Assembly: GCF_900100925.1 (NCBI RefSeq)
Contig: NZ_FNKO01000002.1
Coordinates: forward strand, 2,542,001-2,606,000
Direction of reading: 5' to 3'
DNA: 64,000 bases
DNA from: Actinopolyspora saharensis
GTDB lineage: Bacteria > Actinomycetota > Actinomycetes > Mycobacteriales > Pseudonocardiaceae
The position numbers were made by a program, and so were the translations under genes. Below the pieces are notes generated by a model. The model saw only the letters and a program-made list of their open reading frames with translations. It ran no database searches and was not told the origin of the DNA. Shown here piece by piece: positions 27,040 through 34,729 of the stretch (within the stretch, counting starts at the first letter, position 1; each line of letters begins with the position of its first letter).

Positions 27040-27948
27040 CTACGCCCCCTCGGACTCGCCGCCGGCGAGCAGTATCCGCCGGAACTCGGTGACCAGCGGC
27101 CGCAGGTCGATGTGGTGCCAGGCCGCCCACAGCCGCACCGAGTGGGGAAACCAGGGGATCTCGCGCAGGGTGACCTCGGCGGGAGTGCTGTCGCGCATGC
27201 TGCGCTGGATCAGCGCCAGCCCCAGCCCGGAGGCGACCAGGCCCAGGGCGGCGAGCGGTTCCGGGGCGCTGGTGCGCACGGCGGGAGTGAACCCGGCCTC
27301 CACGCACGAGGCCAGGAACCTCTCGGAGTCGTTGCCCCCCGCGGCGCCGTCGGCCACGGTGATCCAGGGCTGCCCGTCCACATCGGCGGGAAGGATGCCG
27401 GTCCGCTCGGCGAGCGGGTGCTGGGCGGGAACGGCCAGCATGAGCGGCTCCTCGAGCACGAGCGCCGACTCCAGCAGCGGGTCCTGCTCGTCCGGCGGCG
27501 CGTCCACCAGCGCCATGTCGAGACTGCGCCTGCGCAGTCCCTCCAGCTGCTCCGCGGCCGACTGGTCGTACAGCGCGATGTGCACGTCCGGCCGGTCCCT
27601 GCGGATCGAGCGCAGCGCGCTGGGCAGCACCCCGGCGTGCAGGGCGTGGCCCACGTAGCCGAGGCAGAGCCCGCCCGTCTCACCCCTGCCGAGCCGTTGG
27701 CCGAGGGACTCGAGCCGCTCGGCGTGCCGCAGCAGTGCCCGCGCCTCGCTGAGGAACACCTCGCCGTCGGCTGTGAGTCGGATGCGCTGCCGATCGCGCT
27801 CGAACAGCGCGCAGCCGAGGCGCTTCTCCAGCTCGGCGATCTGACGGCTCAACGGGGACTGCGAGACGTGCAGCGCTTCGGCCGCACGCCCCACGTGCTC
27901 GGTCTCGGCGACCGTGACGAAGTAGCGCAGTTGACGCAGATCCAGCAT
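27040..27948 (-). CDS. LysR-type transcriptional regulator
   Basis: A 302-residue LysR regulator with the N-terminal helix-turn-helix LRQLRYFVTVAETEHVGRAAEALHVSQSPLSRQIAELEKRL and a C-terminal effector-binding domain. It is divergent from an aldo/keto reductase gene 232 bases away, the probable target. A pair of AGTCTTA direct repeats spaced ten bases apart lies in the shared gap. The inducer is unknown; the LysR branch (HcaR/BenM-like) often senses aromatic or carbonyl compounds. Confidence 0.9.
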   Translation of the reverse strand: MLDLRQLRYFVTVAETEHVGRAAEALHVSQSPLSRQIAELEKRLGCALFERDRQRIRLTADGEVFLSEARALLRHAERLESLGQRLGRGETGGLCLGYVGHALHAGVLPSALRSIRRDRPDVHIALYDQSAAEQLEGLRRRSLDMALVDAPPDEQDPLLESALVLEEPLMLAVPAQHPLAERTGILPADVDGQPWITVADGAAGGNDSERFLASCVEAGFTPAVRTSAPEPLAALGLVASGLGLALIQRSMRDSTPAEVTLREIPWFPHSVRLWAAWHHIDLRPLVTEFRRILLAGGESEGA

Positions 27949-28082
27949 TCCTCGGGGTTTTCCGTTTCCGGTCGGTTCGGCGGTTCGGTCGGCGGAGCGT
28001 TCCGCTGTCCCCGGGGCGGGTCGCTCGTCGGCGGTGGCCCCGCGGAATCAGCGTTCAAGACATTTGCGGAATCAAGTTTCGC

Positions 28083-28106
28083 TTACTGAGTCTTAGACAG
28101 TCTTAC
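28083..28106. promoter_or_regulatory. Candidate LysR operator in divergent gap
   Basis: Two copies of AGTCTTA (28089-28095 and 28099-28105) are spaced one helical turn apart, and GTCTTAGAC (28090-28098) is a near-perfect odd palindrome. This is the only AT-richer, repeated segment in the gap between the divergent LysR and aldo/keto reductase genes. Binding is inferred from position only. Confidence 0.4.
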
Positions 28107-28180
28107 CGGCCGAGTCTAGCGTCGTGGTGGAAGGCACGAGGGTGGTTGACCCGTACTCACGCTGACAACGAGGAGCGAGC

Positions 28181-29197
28181 ATGAGCATTCGGTCGTTACT
28201 GACCGACAGGACACTCGGGTTCGGGGCGGCCCCGCTGGGCAACATGTTCCGCGCAGTCTCCGAGGAGGACGCGCTGTCCACGGTCGAGACGGCGTGGAAC
28301 GAGGGCATCCGCTACTACGACACGGCACCGATCTACGGTGCGGGCCTGTCCGAGATCCGGCTAGGACAGGTGCTGGCCCAGCACCCCCGCTCCGAGTACG
28401 TGCTCAGCACGAAGGTCGGCCGGACGGTCGAGGACGAGATCGAGGAACCGACCGAGCGGGATCTGGGGGAGAAGGGCGGCCTGTTCGAGCACGGCCGCAA
28501 GAACAAGGTCCGGGACGACTACACCTACGACGGCACCATGCGTGCGATCGAGCAGAGCCTGGAGCGGCTGCGCACCGATCGCATCGACATCGCGTGGGTG
28601 CACGACGTCTCCCCCGACTTCCACGGTGACGACTGGATCGACGCCTTCGCCGCCTCGCGCACCGGTGCGTTCCGGGCGCTGACGAGCCTGCGGGAGCAGG
28701 GCGTCATCGGAGCCTGGGGGCTGGGCGTGAACACGGTCGAACCGTGCGAGCTGATCCTGGGGCTGGACGAGCCGAAGCCCGACGGATTCCTGCTGGCCGG
28801 GCGCTACACCCTGTTCGACCACGCGCACGCGGTGCAGCGGTTGCTGCCCACCTGCCTCGAGCGCGGCGTCGACCTCGTCGTCGGCGGCCCCTTCAACTCC
28901 GGTGTGCTGGCGGGCGGCCAGCACTTCGAGTACCAGGAGGCCTCGTCCGAGGTGCTCGAGCAGGTCGACCGGCTGCGCGGTGTCGCGGAAGGCCACGGGG
29001 TGGACCTCAAGGCGGCAGCGCTGCAGTTCCCGCTGGCTCACCCGGCCGTGGCCGCCACCATCCCGGGGATGTCCCGCCCCGAGCGCGTGAGCCAGAACCT
29101 CGAACTGCTGCGCGCGCCGATTCCCGGGCAGTTCTGGCGGACGCTGCGCGAGGAGAAGCTGGTCGCGCCGGAGGTTCCGCTGCCCACCGGCGAGTGA
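28181..29197 (+). CDS. Aldo/keto reductase, D-threo-aldose dehydrogenase-like
   Basis: A 338-residue aldo/keto reductase of the group that includes D-threo-aldose 1-dehydrogenase and pyridoxal dehydrogenase. Catalytic Asp and Tyr (YYDTAPIYGAGLSE), Lys (VLSTKVGR) and the WVHDVSPDFHGDDW region where family members carry the catalytic His are visible. The ATG has GAGGAG about five bases upstream. It is divergent from a LysR regulator gene and ends before a strong hairpin. The sugar or aldehyde substrate cannot be told from sequence. Confidence 0.85.
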   Translation: MSIRSLLTDRTLGFGAAPLGNMFRAVSEEDALSTVETAWNEGIRYYDTAPIYGAGLSEIRLGQVLAQHPRSEYVLSTKVGRTVEDEIEEPTERDLGEKGGLFEHGRKNKVRDDYTYDGTMRAIEQSLERLRTDRIDIAWVHDVSPDFHGDDWIDAFAASRTGAFRALTSLREQGVIGAWGLGVNTVEPCELILGLDEPKPDGFLLAGRYTLFDHAHAVQRLLPTCLERGVDLVVGGPFNSGVLAGGQHFEYQEASSEVLEQVDRLRGVAEGHGVDLKAAALQFPLAHPAVAATIPGMSRPERVSQNLELLRAPIPGQFWRTLREEKLVAPEVPLPTGE

Positions 29198-29252
29198 GTC
29201 GACCGAGGCCGCGCCCGTGAGCCCGTGAGCACGGCGTCGTCGGGCACGTGAT

Positions 29253-29285
29253 CCGGCTGCCCCGCCGCTCCGGTGGGGCAGCCGG
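29253..29285. terminator. Bidirectional terminator between convergent genes
   Basis: A perfect 11-bp stem, CCGGCTGCCCC (29253-29263) with its complement at 29275-29285, and an 11-base loop lies between the convergent aldo/keto reductase and bioN genes. It probably terminates both transcripts. Confidence 0.65.
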
Positions 29286-29371
29286 GTGAGGAGCCGGCCC
29301 GGGGGAACGGAGAAGTTGCCCCGCTCGCCGGAACGGTGAGCGAACCGCTGCCTCCCCGGAGGAGCGCGGAC

Positions 29372-30043
29372 TCAGTCGCCGCCGCCTCGGGCGGGACCGT
29401 GCTCGGCCCCCTCCGGCCGGTTCGGTTCCTCCGGGGCGGTGTCGCCCACTCCGCGCGCGGCCAGCGCCTCCCCGAGCTCGTCGGCGTGGCGCAGCGTGCG
29501 CACCAGGAACGGTACAGCGAACGCCGAGACCGAGCGGGTCGCGTTCCGCGCCCGCTGGGCCTGCCGGGTCTGCTCGGCGATGGTCGACAACGCGCCCACC
29601 GCCTGCACGGTCAACCCGACCAGCAGCCCGAGGAGCTCCGGGCGGACACCCAGCCTGCGGGTGGGGGCCAACCCGCGCTCGATCGCGGAGACGAGATCGC
29701 CGATCCTGGTGGTCAGGGTGAACAGGTTGGCCGCGCTGATCGCGACGAGCAGTCGCAGGCACACCACGATCGCGCTCTCCGGGCCGATCAACCACCACTG
29801 CAACGCGAGCACGGCAGCCAGCAGCACGAGCAGCAGCCGCATCATCCGGAGCACCCTGCCCGGTCCGATGCGCGCCACCACGAAACCGACCAGCACGGCC
29901 ACGCCTCCCAGCGCGAGCGGAACGGGCTCGTCGAACACGACGAGCACGGTGGCGAAGGCGATCAGCCCGAGGAACTTCCACCCGGCCGGAGCTCGGTGCA
30001 GCGGGCTGTCGCCGGGTTGGTAGAGGCCCAGCGGGGTACTCAC
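29372..30043 (-). CDS. bioN: Energy-coupling factor transporter T component (BioN)
   Basis: A 223-residue membrane protein with five or so helices, beginning STPLGLYQPGDSPLHRAPAG, a typical EcfT/BioN N-terminus. EcfT couples the ATPase to the substrate-binding S component. Near residues 145-165 ARNATRS follows an Arg-rich segment, corresponding to the coupling-helix motif (Ala-Arg-Xaa) that contacts the ATPase. Its GTG start overlaps the stop of the ATPase gene (GTGA), so translation is coupled. Being in an operon led by bioY makes it the T component of the biotin importer. Confidence 0.85.
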   Translation of the reverse strand: MSTPLGLYQPGDSPLHRAPAGWKFLGLIAFATVLVVFDEPVPLALGGVAVLVGFVVARIGPGRVLRMMRLLLVLLAAVLALQWWLIGPESAIVVCLRLLVAISAANLFTLTTRIGDLVSAIERGLAPTRRLGVRPELLGLLVGLTVQAVGALSTIAEQTRQAQRARNATRSVSAFAVPFLVRTLRHADELGEALAARGVGDTAPEEPNRPEGAEHGPARGGGD

Positions 30044-30714
30044 GTCACCAGCTCCCTGTAGTGGCGCAGCGCCGCAGCGGGTTCGTCGTCGGCGACGACT
30101 CCGCCCTGATCGAGGACCACCACGCGTTCGAAGTCGTCCAGCAGCTCCAGGTCGTGGGTGACCAGCACGACGCGCTGCTGCAGGGTGTGCAGTCGTTCGA
30201 CGAAGAGCCGCTTGTTGCGCAGGTCCAGCAGCGTGGTCGGTTCGTCGCAGACCAGCACGTCCGGTTCGAGCACCAGCATGGAGCACAGCGCGAGCAGCTG
30301 CTTCTGCCCACCGGAGAGCTGCTGCGCCGGGTGGTCGGCGTAGCCCTCCAGACCGTGCTCGGCCAGCGCGGCAGCGGCCCGGTCCCGCCGCTCCCCCTTG
30401 GACAGTCCCTTGCCGCGCAGCGAGAAGGCGACGTCCTCACCGGCCGTCGGCATGACGATCTGGGAGTCCGGATTGGTGAACACGAAACCGACCCGCGAGC
30501 GGACGCGTTTTCCGTCCCGCACCGTGTCGAGACCGTCCACCAGCACCCGACCCCGCGTGGGGTGCACCAGCCCGTTGATCATGCGGGCCAGTGTGGACTT
30601 GCCGGAGCCGTTGGCCCCGACGAAAGCCACCCTGCGCTCGGTGATCCGCAAATCGATCCCGGAAAGCACCGGGTGCTCGCCGTAGGCGTGGCCCACTCCG
30701 TCGAACTCGATCAA
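30040..30714 (-). CDS. bioM: ECF transporter ATP-binding protein (BioM)
   Basis: A 224-residue ABC ATPase. Walker A (FVGANGSGKSTLARMI), signature (QQLSGGQKQLLALCSML), Walker B (DVLVCDEPTTLLD) and the switch His (VVLVTHDLELL) are present. The start is inferred as TTG at 30714: GAGGGGAG lies about seven bases upstream, the protein then begins with the usual IEFDGVGHAYGE, and any earlier start would overlap the thiolase-like gene. It powers biotin uptake with BioN and BioY. Its stop overlaps the bioN start. Confidence 0.85.
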   Translation of the reverse strand: MIEFDGVGHAYGEHPVLSGIDLRITERRVAFVGANGSGKSTLARMINGLVHPTRGRVLVDGLDTVRDGKRVRSRVGFVFTNPDSQIVMPTAGEDVAFSLRGKGLSKGERRDRAAAALAEHGLEGYADHPAQQLSGGQKQLLALCSMLVLEPDVLVCDEPTTLLDLRNKRLFVERLHTLQQRVVLVTHDLELLDDFERVVVLDQGGVVADDEPAAALRHYRELVT

Positions 30715-30787
30715 TCGTTCTCTCCCCTCGGGGACGTGCGCAAGCGGGAAACTTCCGGGGTGCGGGCGGACCGCGCGGTGGCGGCGC

Positions 30788-31930
30788 TCAGGGGACCAGC
30801 TCCCAGACGGTGGCCACTCCGATGCCACCTCCCGAGGACAGCGCGGCCATCCCCACCCGGTTCCCGCGGGTGGTCATCCGGTGGAACAGCCGGACGAGCA
30901 GCATCGCCCCGGAGGCGCCCCACGGGTGGCCGAGGGCGATGGCCCCTCCGTCGGGGCTGACCGCGCGCTCCTCGACGCCCACCGCGTCCGCGCAGGCCAG
31001 CACCTGCCCGGCGAAGGCCTCGGTGAACTCGACCACCTCGGGAGCGCGTCCAGCGGTTTCCAGCGCGGAGCGCATGGCGGGAACGGCGGCCAGCCCGAGC
31101 CGGTTGGGGTCGACGCCGCTGGTTTCCCGGGCCAGCAGCCGGATCCCCGGTGCGCCCAGCTCGCGCCGTTCACGTTCCGCGGTGACCGCCACCACCGCCG
31201 CGCCGTCGCTGATGCCGCACGAGTTCGCCGCCGTGACGGTACCCCCTGCGGTGAACGCGGGAGGGAACCTGGCCAGCCTCCGCTCGTCGAAACCCGCGCG
31301 TGGCCGCTCGTCGGTGCGGACCCCGTTGACCTCGACGATCTCCTCGTCGAAGACCCCCGAGCGCTGCGCCTCCACGGCACGTCGGTGGCTGCGCTCGGCG
31401 AAGCGGTCCTGCCGCTGCCGGGAGATCCCGGCCTCGGCGGCCACCAGGTCGGCGGCAGGCCCCATGTCGGGGTCACCGACCTCGGCGGGGGCGAACGGGG
31501 CCCGGGAGTAGAAGACCGGAGGTTCGGCCGCGTCCCGCGGGCGGCGGGCCCGCCACGGGGCAGTCGACGCGCTCTCCGCGCCCCCGGCCAGGTAGAACTT
31601 CCCCGCGCCCGCGGTCACCAGGTCGGCGGCGGTGACGATCGCGCTCAGCCCGCTCGCGCACTGGCGGTCCACGGTGGTGCCCGGCGTGCCGTGGCCGAGA
31701 CCGGCGCGCAGCGCGGCCACCCGCGCCGGGTTCCCGCCGGGCCCGCGCGTGTTGCCCAGCAGCACGTCGTCGACCCGCTGGAAGCCGCTGTCGGCCAGCG
31801 CGGCCTCCAGCGCGCTCGCGGCGAGCCGGTCGACTGCCACCTCGCGGAGCGAGCCGCCCGCGGTGCCGACCGGGGTGCGCCGCGCGGCGATGATCACTGG
31901 GGTGTGCGGGGCAACGTCGTCTTCGGTCAT
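30788..31930 (-). CDS. Thiolase-like protein in the biotin operon (YhfS-like)
   Basis: A 380-residue thiolase-fold protein. The N-terminal acyl-accepting Cys is present (DRQCASGL, Cys91) and so is the His of ALGHPWGASG (about His335). Two normally conserved residues are changed: the NEAF Asn is Thr (FTEAFAG, about Thr303) and the second catalytic Cys near the C-terminus is Ser (AALSSGGG, about Ser365). It may therefore do only acyl transfer, or a different condensation or cleavage. The ATG overlaps the ligase stop (ATGA). Bacillus yhfS, next to a bioY and a ligase gene, is the closest contextual parallel; its function is also unknown. Confidence 0.85.
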   Translation of the reverse strand: MTEDDVAPHTPVIIAARRTPVGTAGGSLREVAVDRLAASALEAALADSGFQRVDDVLLGNTRGPGGNPARVAALRAGLGHGTPGTTVDRQCASGLSAIVTAADLVTAGAGKFYLAGGAESASTAPWRARRPRDAAEPPVFYSRAPFAPAEVGDPDMGPAADLVAAEAGISRQRQDRFAERSHRRAVEAQRSGVFDEEIVEVNGVRTDERPRAGFDERRLARFPPAFTAGGTVTAANSCGISDGAAVVAVTAERERRELGAPGIRLLARETSGVDPNRLGLAAVPAMRSALETAGRAPEVVEFTEAFAGQVLACADAVGVEERAVSPDGGAIALGHPWGASGAMLLVRLFHRMTTRGNRVGMAALSSGGGIGVATVWELVP

Positions 31931-33369
31931 CGCAGTGTCCAGGTGGGGAGCTCTCCCGAACCGAGCTGGTCCTCGATCCGGCGCCGGGCCGGTTTGCCCG
32001 CCGGGGTGCGGGGAAGCGCTCGCGCGGACAGCCAGCGACGCGGGCGCTGCGCGCTGCTCAGCGACTCCCGGGCCACCCGGCGGAGCTCGGTCACGGGTGG
32101 CGGGGTGGAGGGGTCGACCTCGAGCACCGCGGTGACCAGGGAGCCGAGCCTGGGGTGCGGGGTGCCCACGACCACCGCGTCGACCACCCCCGGAACCGAG
32201 CGCAGCACCCCCTCGACCCGCTCGGCCGGTACCAGCTCGGCCCCGCTGCCGATGGTGGCGGAATCGCGGCCCAGCACGGTGAATCCGCCGCCGACGTGGG
32301 CGGAGGCGAGGTCGCCCACGCTGTGGAAACCGGGTTCCACGGGGGTCAACTCCCCCGACTCCATCCGCCCGGAGAACCCCAGCGGGGAACGCACCCACAG
32401 GGTGCCCGTCCCGCCGGGGGCGACCGCGTGCGCTCCGTCGCGGATCTCGGTCTCCACGTGGCGGGCCGGGTGCAGCAGCCCGTCCGCACGACGCAGGGCC
32501 ACGAGCGAGTGCTCGGCCGATCCGTAGTACTCCACCAGCTCGCAGCCGGGCAGCGTTTCCGCCAGCCGTTCCCGGAGCCGCGCGTCCGGCTCGGCCCCGC
32601 CGCAGACGAAGCGGCGCACCCGGCACCGCGCACGCGCCCGCGGGTCGCGCTCGAGCACCGCGAGCAGCGCCGCGAGCATGGACGGCACGAGGTGCACCAC
32701 GTCGGCCCTGGAGCAGGCCTCGGCCGCCTCCTCTGCCGACCAGCGTTCGAGCAGCTCCACCTCGGCGCCGAGGTGCATGGCGTGCAGAGCTCCGAACAGG
32801 AACAGCGAGGAGCTCAGCGGGCCGGGGATCAGCACCGCGTCCTCCGCGGTGATGCCGACCTCGAAGGCGGCGAAGCTGCACCACCAGGAGGAGCGGGTGC
32901 GGGCGAGGACCTTGGGGCGGCTGGTGCTGCCCGAGGTGGTGGGGAAGTGGAACAGGCTTCGCCCCGAGCCGCGCGCGGTGAACCGGGTTCCAGGGGGTCC
33001 TGGACGTCCGCAGGCCCGCACGTCCGGAGCGGCGTCCTCGAGGACGGCGGATCGCTCGGCCGGGCTCCAGCCCGGATCGAGCAGCAGCGCACCCGCGCCG
33101 AGCAGGTCGGCGCCGAGCAGGTGGGCGAGCCTGCTCGGGGCGGTGCCGTCACCTTCGACGGCTATCCGGCTTCCCCCGACCGCGCCGGAGGAGCGGAGTT
33201 CCACGGCGGCGGCGTGCGCCGAGTCGAGCAGCTCGACGGCGGTGAAGCGGTGGGGACCGTGGTGCAGCGCGCGGGGCAGCCCCCCGGCCAGGATCGGGGG
33301 GAGCTCCGCCGGCGGGACGTCCGCCCCCGCGGTCCCCCGGCTCGGCCGCTGGTTCGTCACCGGGCTCAT
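31927..33369 (-). CDS. Acyl-adenylating ligase in the biotin operon (YhfT-like)
   Basis: A 480-residue ANL-superfamily acid-CoA ligase, slightly shorter than usual. Motifs: phosphate-binding FPTTSGSTSRPK, adenine-binding VEYYGSAEH, FHSVGDLA with the ribose-binding Asp, and the C-terminal catalytic Lys in LPRTPAGKPAR. It should activate a carboxylic acid as an acyl-AMP and then a thioester. It lies between bioY and the thiolase-like gene with 4-base overlaps on both sides, so it is co-expressed with the biotin importer. The substrate is not known; biotin-related or pimelate-like acids are an inference from context. Confidence 0.87.
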   Translation of the reverse strand: MSPVTNQRPSRGTAGADVPPAELPPILAGGLPRALHHGPHRFTAVELLDSAHAAAVELRSSGAVGGSRIAVEGDGTAPSRLAHLLGADLLGAGALLLDPGWSPAERSAVLEDAAPDVRACGRPGPPGTRFTARGSGRSLFHFPTTSGSTSRPKVLARTRSSWWCSFAAFEVGITAEDAVLIPGPLSSSLFLFGALHAMHLGAEVELLERWSAEEAAEACSRADVVHLVPSMLAALLAVLERDPRARARCRVRRFVCGGAEPDARLRERLAETLPGCELVEYYGSAEHSLVALRRADGLLHPARHVETEIRDGAHAVAPGGTGTLWVRSPLGFSGRMESGELTPVEPGFHSVGDLASAHVGGGFTVLGRDSATIGSGAELVPAERVEGVLRSVPGVVDAVVVGTPHPRLGSLVTAVLEVDPSTPPPVTELRRVARESLSSAQRPRRWLSARALPRTPAGKPARRRIEDQLGSGELPTWTLR

Positions 33370-33968
33370 GACTTCGCCGCCTTCCTGCGGGGGAGGGAAT
33401 GGGGGAAGGCGCGGTGCACGGCTGCCGCGACCAGCGAGACCAGCACGACCTTGGTCAGATCGCCGGGGAGGTAGCCGAGGGCGGCCACGCCTGCCGCGCG
33501 GAGATCGCCGATCGCCTGGGCCATGAAGGGGACGCCGAACAGGTAGTCCACGGCGATGCCGGCCAGGTTGGCTGGCAGCAGCACCGCGAGGGTGGGCTTG
33601 CGCGCCGCGGACACGATCAGCCCCACCACCAGCGCCGAGGCGATCCAGCCCACCAGGAACCCGCCGCTGGGGCCGAAGAACGGGGCGATGCCACCGCGCC
33701 CCCCGGACAGCAGCGGCAGTCCGAGCGCGACCAGCACGAGCAGCAGCAGCACCGAAGCGGCACCGCGGCGGGCCCCGAGCAGGCTCCCCGCCAGCAGCGG
33801 CCCGGTGTTCTGCAGCACGATCGGCACCGCCGCGCCCGCCAGGTAGATACCGGGGAAGGTGCCCAGCACGGCGGTGAACGCGGCGAAGACCACGACGCGG
33901 GCCAGGTCGGCGGCAGGCCGGGCACCACCCGACCGTCCGTCCGAGGGATGGGGGGAATCGGTCGTCAC
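33366..33968 (-). CDS. bioY: Biotin transporter S component (BioY)
   Basis: A 200-residue, six-helix membrane protein of the BioY family, the substrate-binding component of ECF biotin importers. Characteristic stretches are VPIVLQNTGPLLAGSLLGARRG in the first third and GPSGGFLVGWIASALVVG in the middle, and a final LGYLPGDLTKVVLVSLVAAAV. The GTG start has AGGAG seven bases upstream. It is the first gene of a five-gene operon (ligase, thiolase-like, bioM, bioN follow). A hairpin-rich leader with a T tract lies 130-185 bases upstream and may control it. Confidence 0.92.
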   Translation of the reverse strand: MTTDSPHPSDGRSGGARPAADLARVVVFAAFTAVLGTFPGIYLAGAAVPIVLQNTGPLLAGSLLGARRGAASVLLLLVLVALGLPLLSGGRGGIAPFFGPSGGFLVGWIASALVVGLIVSAARKPTLAVLLPANLAGIAVDYLFGVPFMAQAIGDLRAAGVAALGYLPGDLTKVVLVSLVAAAVHRAFPHSLPRRKAAKS

Positions 33969-34096
33969 GCTGTTCTCCTGCGGAAACGTTCGGGAGAGGT
34001 CCGGAGGGCGTGGACGGGGACGCCGGTTCGACGCCGTCCCGTCCCGCCGCGGGCGGAAACAGCGGACAACCTAACCGCGATCACCGGCATTACAGA

Positions 34097-34152
34097 AAAA
34101 ACCGGGCGCTGTTGTGGGGACTCCACAACAGGGGGGCGGCTGCGTGGAGTCC
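34097..34152 (-). promoter_or_regulatory. Attenuator-like leader before bioY
   Basis: Read leftward toward bioY, two perfect 9-bp stems compete for the same bases: 34152-34144 with 34127-34119, and 34132-34124 with 34118-34110. The second hairpin is followed seven bases later by TTTTTT (34102-34097). That is the geometry of an antiterminator/terminator switch. No known riboswitch class is recognised. The rest of the 392-base gap 33969-34360 has no gene I can support. Confidence 0.4.
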
Positions 34153-34360
34153 GGGTCCGCTTTTGTCGATGACCGGCGAGTTCCGGTAACTGGTCGTCGC
34201 GTGCCGGCGCCTCGGAATAACCACTCGGGACACAGCACGAGGTCGGGGCACCCGTCGGTGGGGTTGCGGGTTTACCAGGGCTCAGAAAGGAAATCCCAGG
34301 GGTGTCCAAGAAGTGCCCGCTGGCCGATTGCGGAGTGGGCGTGACCGGAGAGGTGCCACC

Positions 34361-34645
34361 ATGCTTTCGATGTTGCGCAAATACGGATTGGATTCGGACA
34401 AGATGATCGGTGCGGGGATCGCCTCGGTATTCCTCTCGTTCGCCTCCTGGGCGGCTTCCCGCGGTCTGCAGGGGGAGAGCCTGGCTCGTGCGGACAGGTG
34501 GGGCATCTTCGTCGGGGAGTGGGCCCCGACATTCCTCGCGCTCGGCGTGGCCATGCGGATGGAGGAGTACACGCACCCGGAGATGCCCGAGCAGTCCGAG
34601 CGTCAGCGCGAGCGCGACACGAGCACTTCCGGGATCGGCCGGTGA
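34361..34645 (+). CDS. Small membrane protein
   Basis: A 94-residue protein with two hydrophobic segments (KMIGAGIASVFLSFASWAA and WAPTFLALGVAMRM) and a charged C-terminal tail. The ATG at 34361 has GAGAGG seven bases upstream. It is similar in look to short actinobacterial membrane proteins of unknown role. It is divergent from the bioY operon and convergent with the dinG-like helicase gene. Confidence 0.6.
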   Translation: MLSMLRKYGLDSDKMIGAGIASVFLSFASWAASRGLQGESLARADRWGIFVGEWAPTFLALGVAMRMEEYTHPEMPEQSERQRERDTSTSGIGR

Positions 34646-34729
34646 ACGAGCTCGCGGCCGGGGCGCGGGTGCGGGACGTGACTCCGCGGAGGGGCGAGCC
34701 CGGCCGGCCGCGGAGCACGCCCCGCCCGC

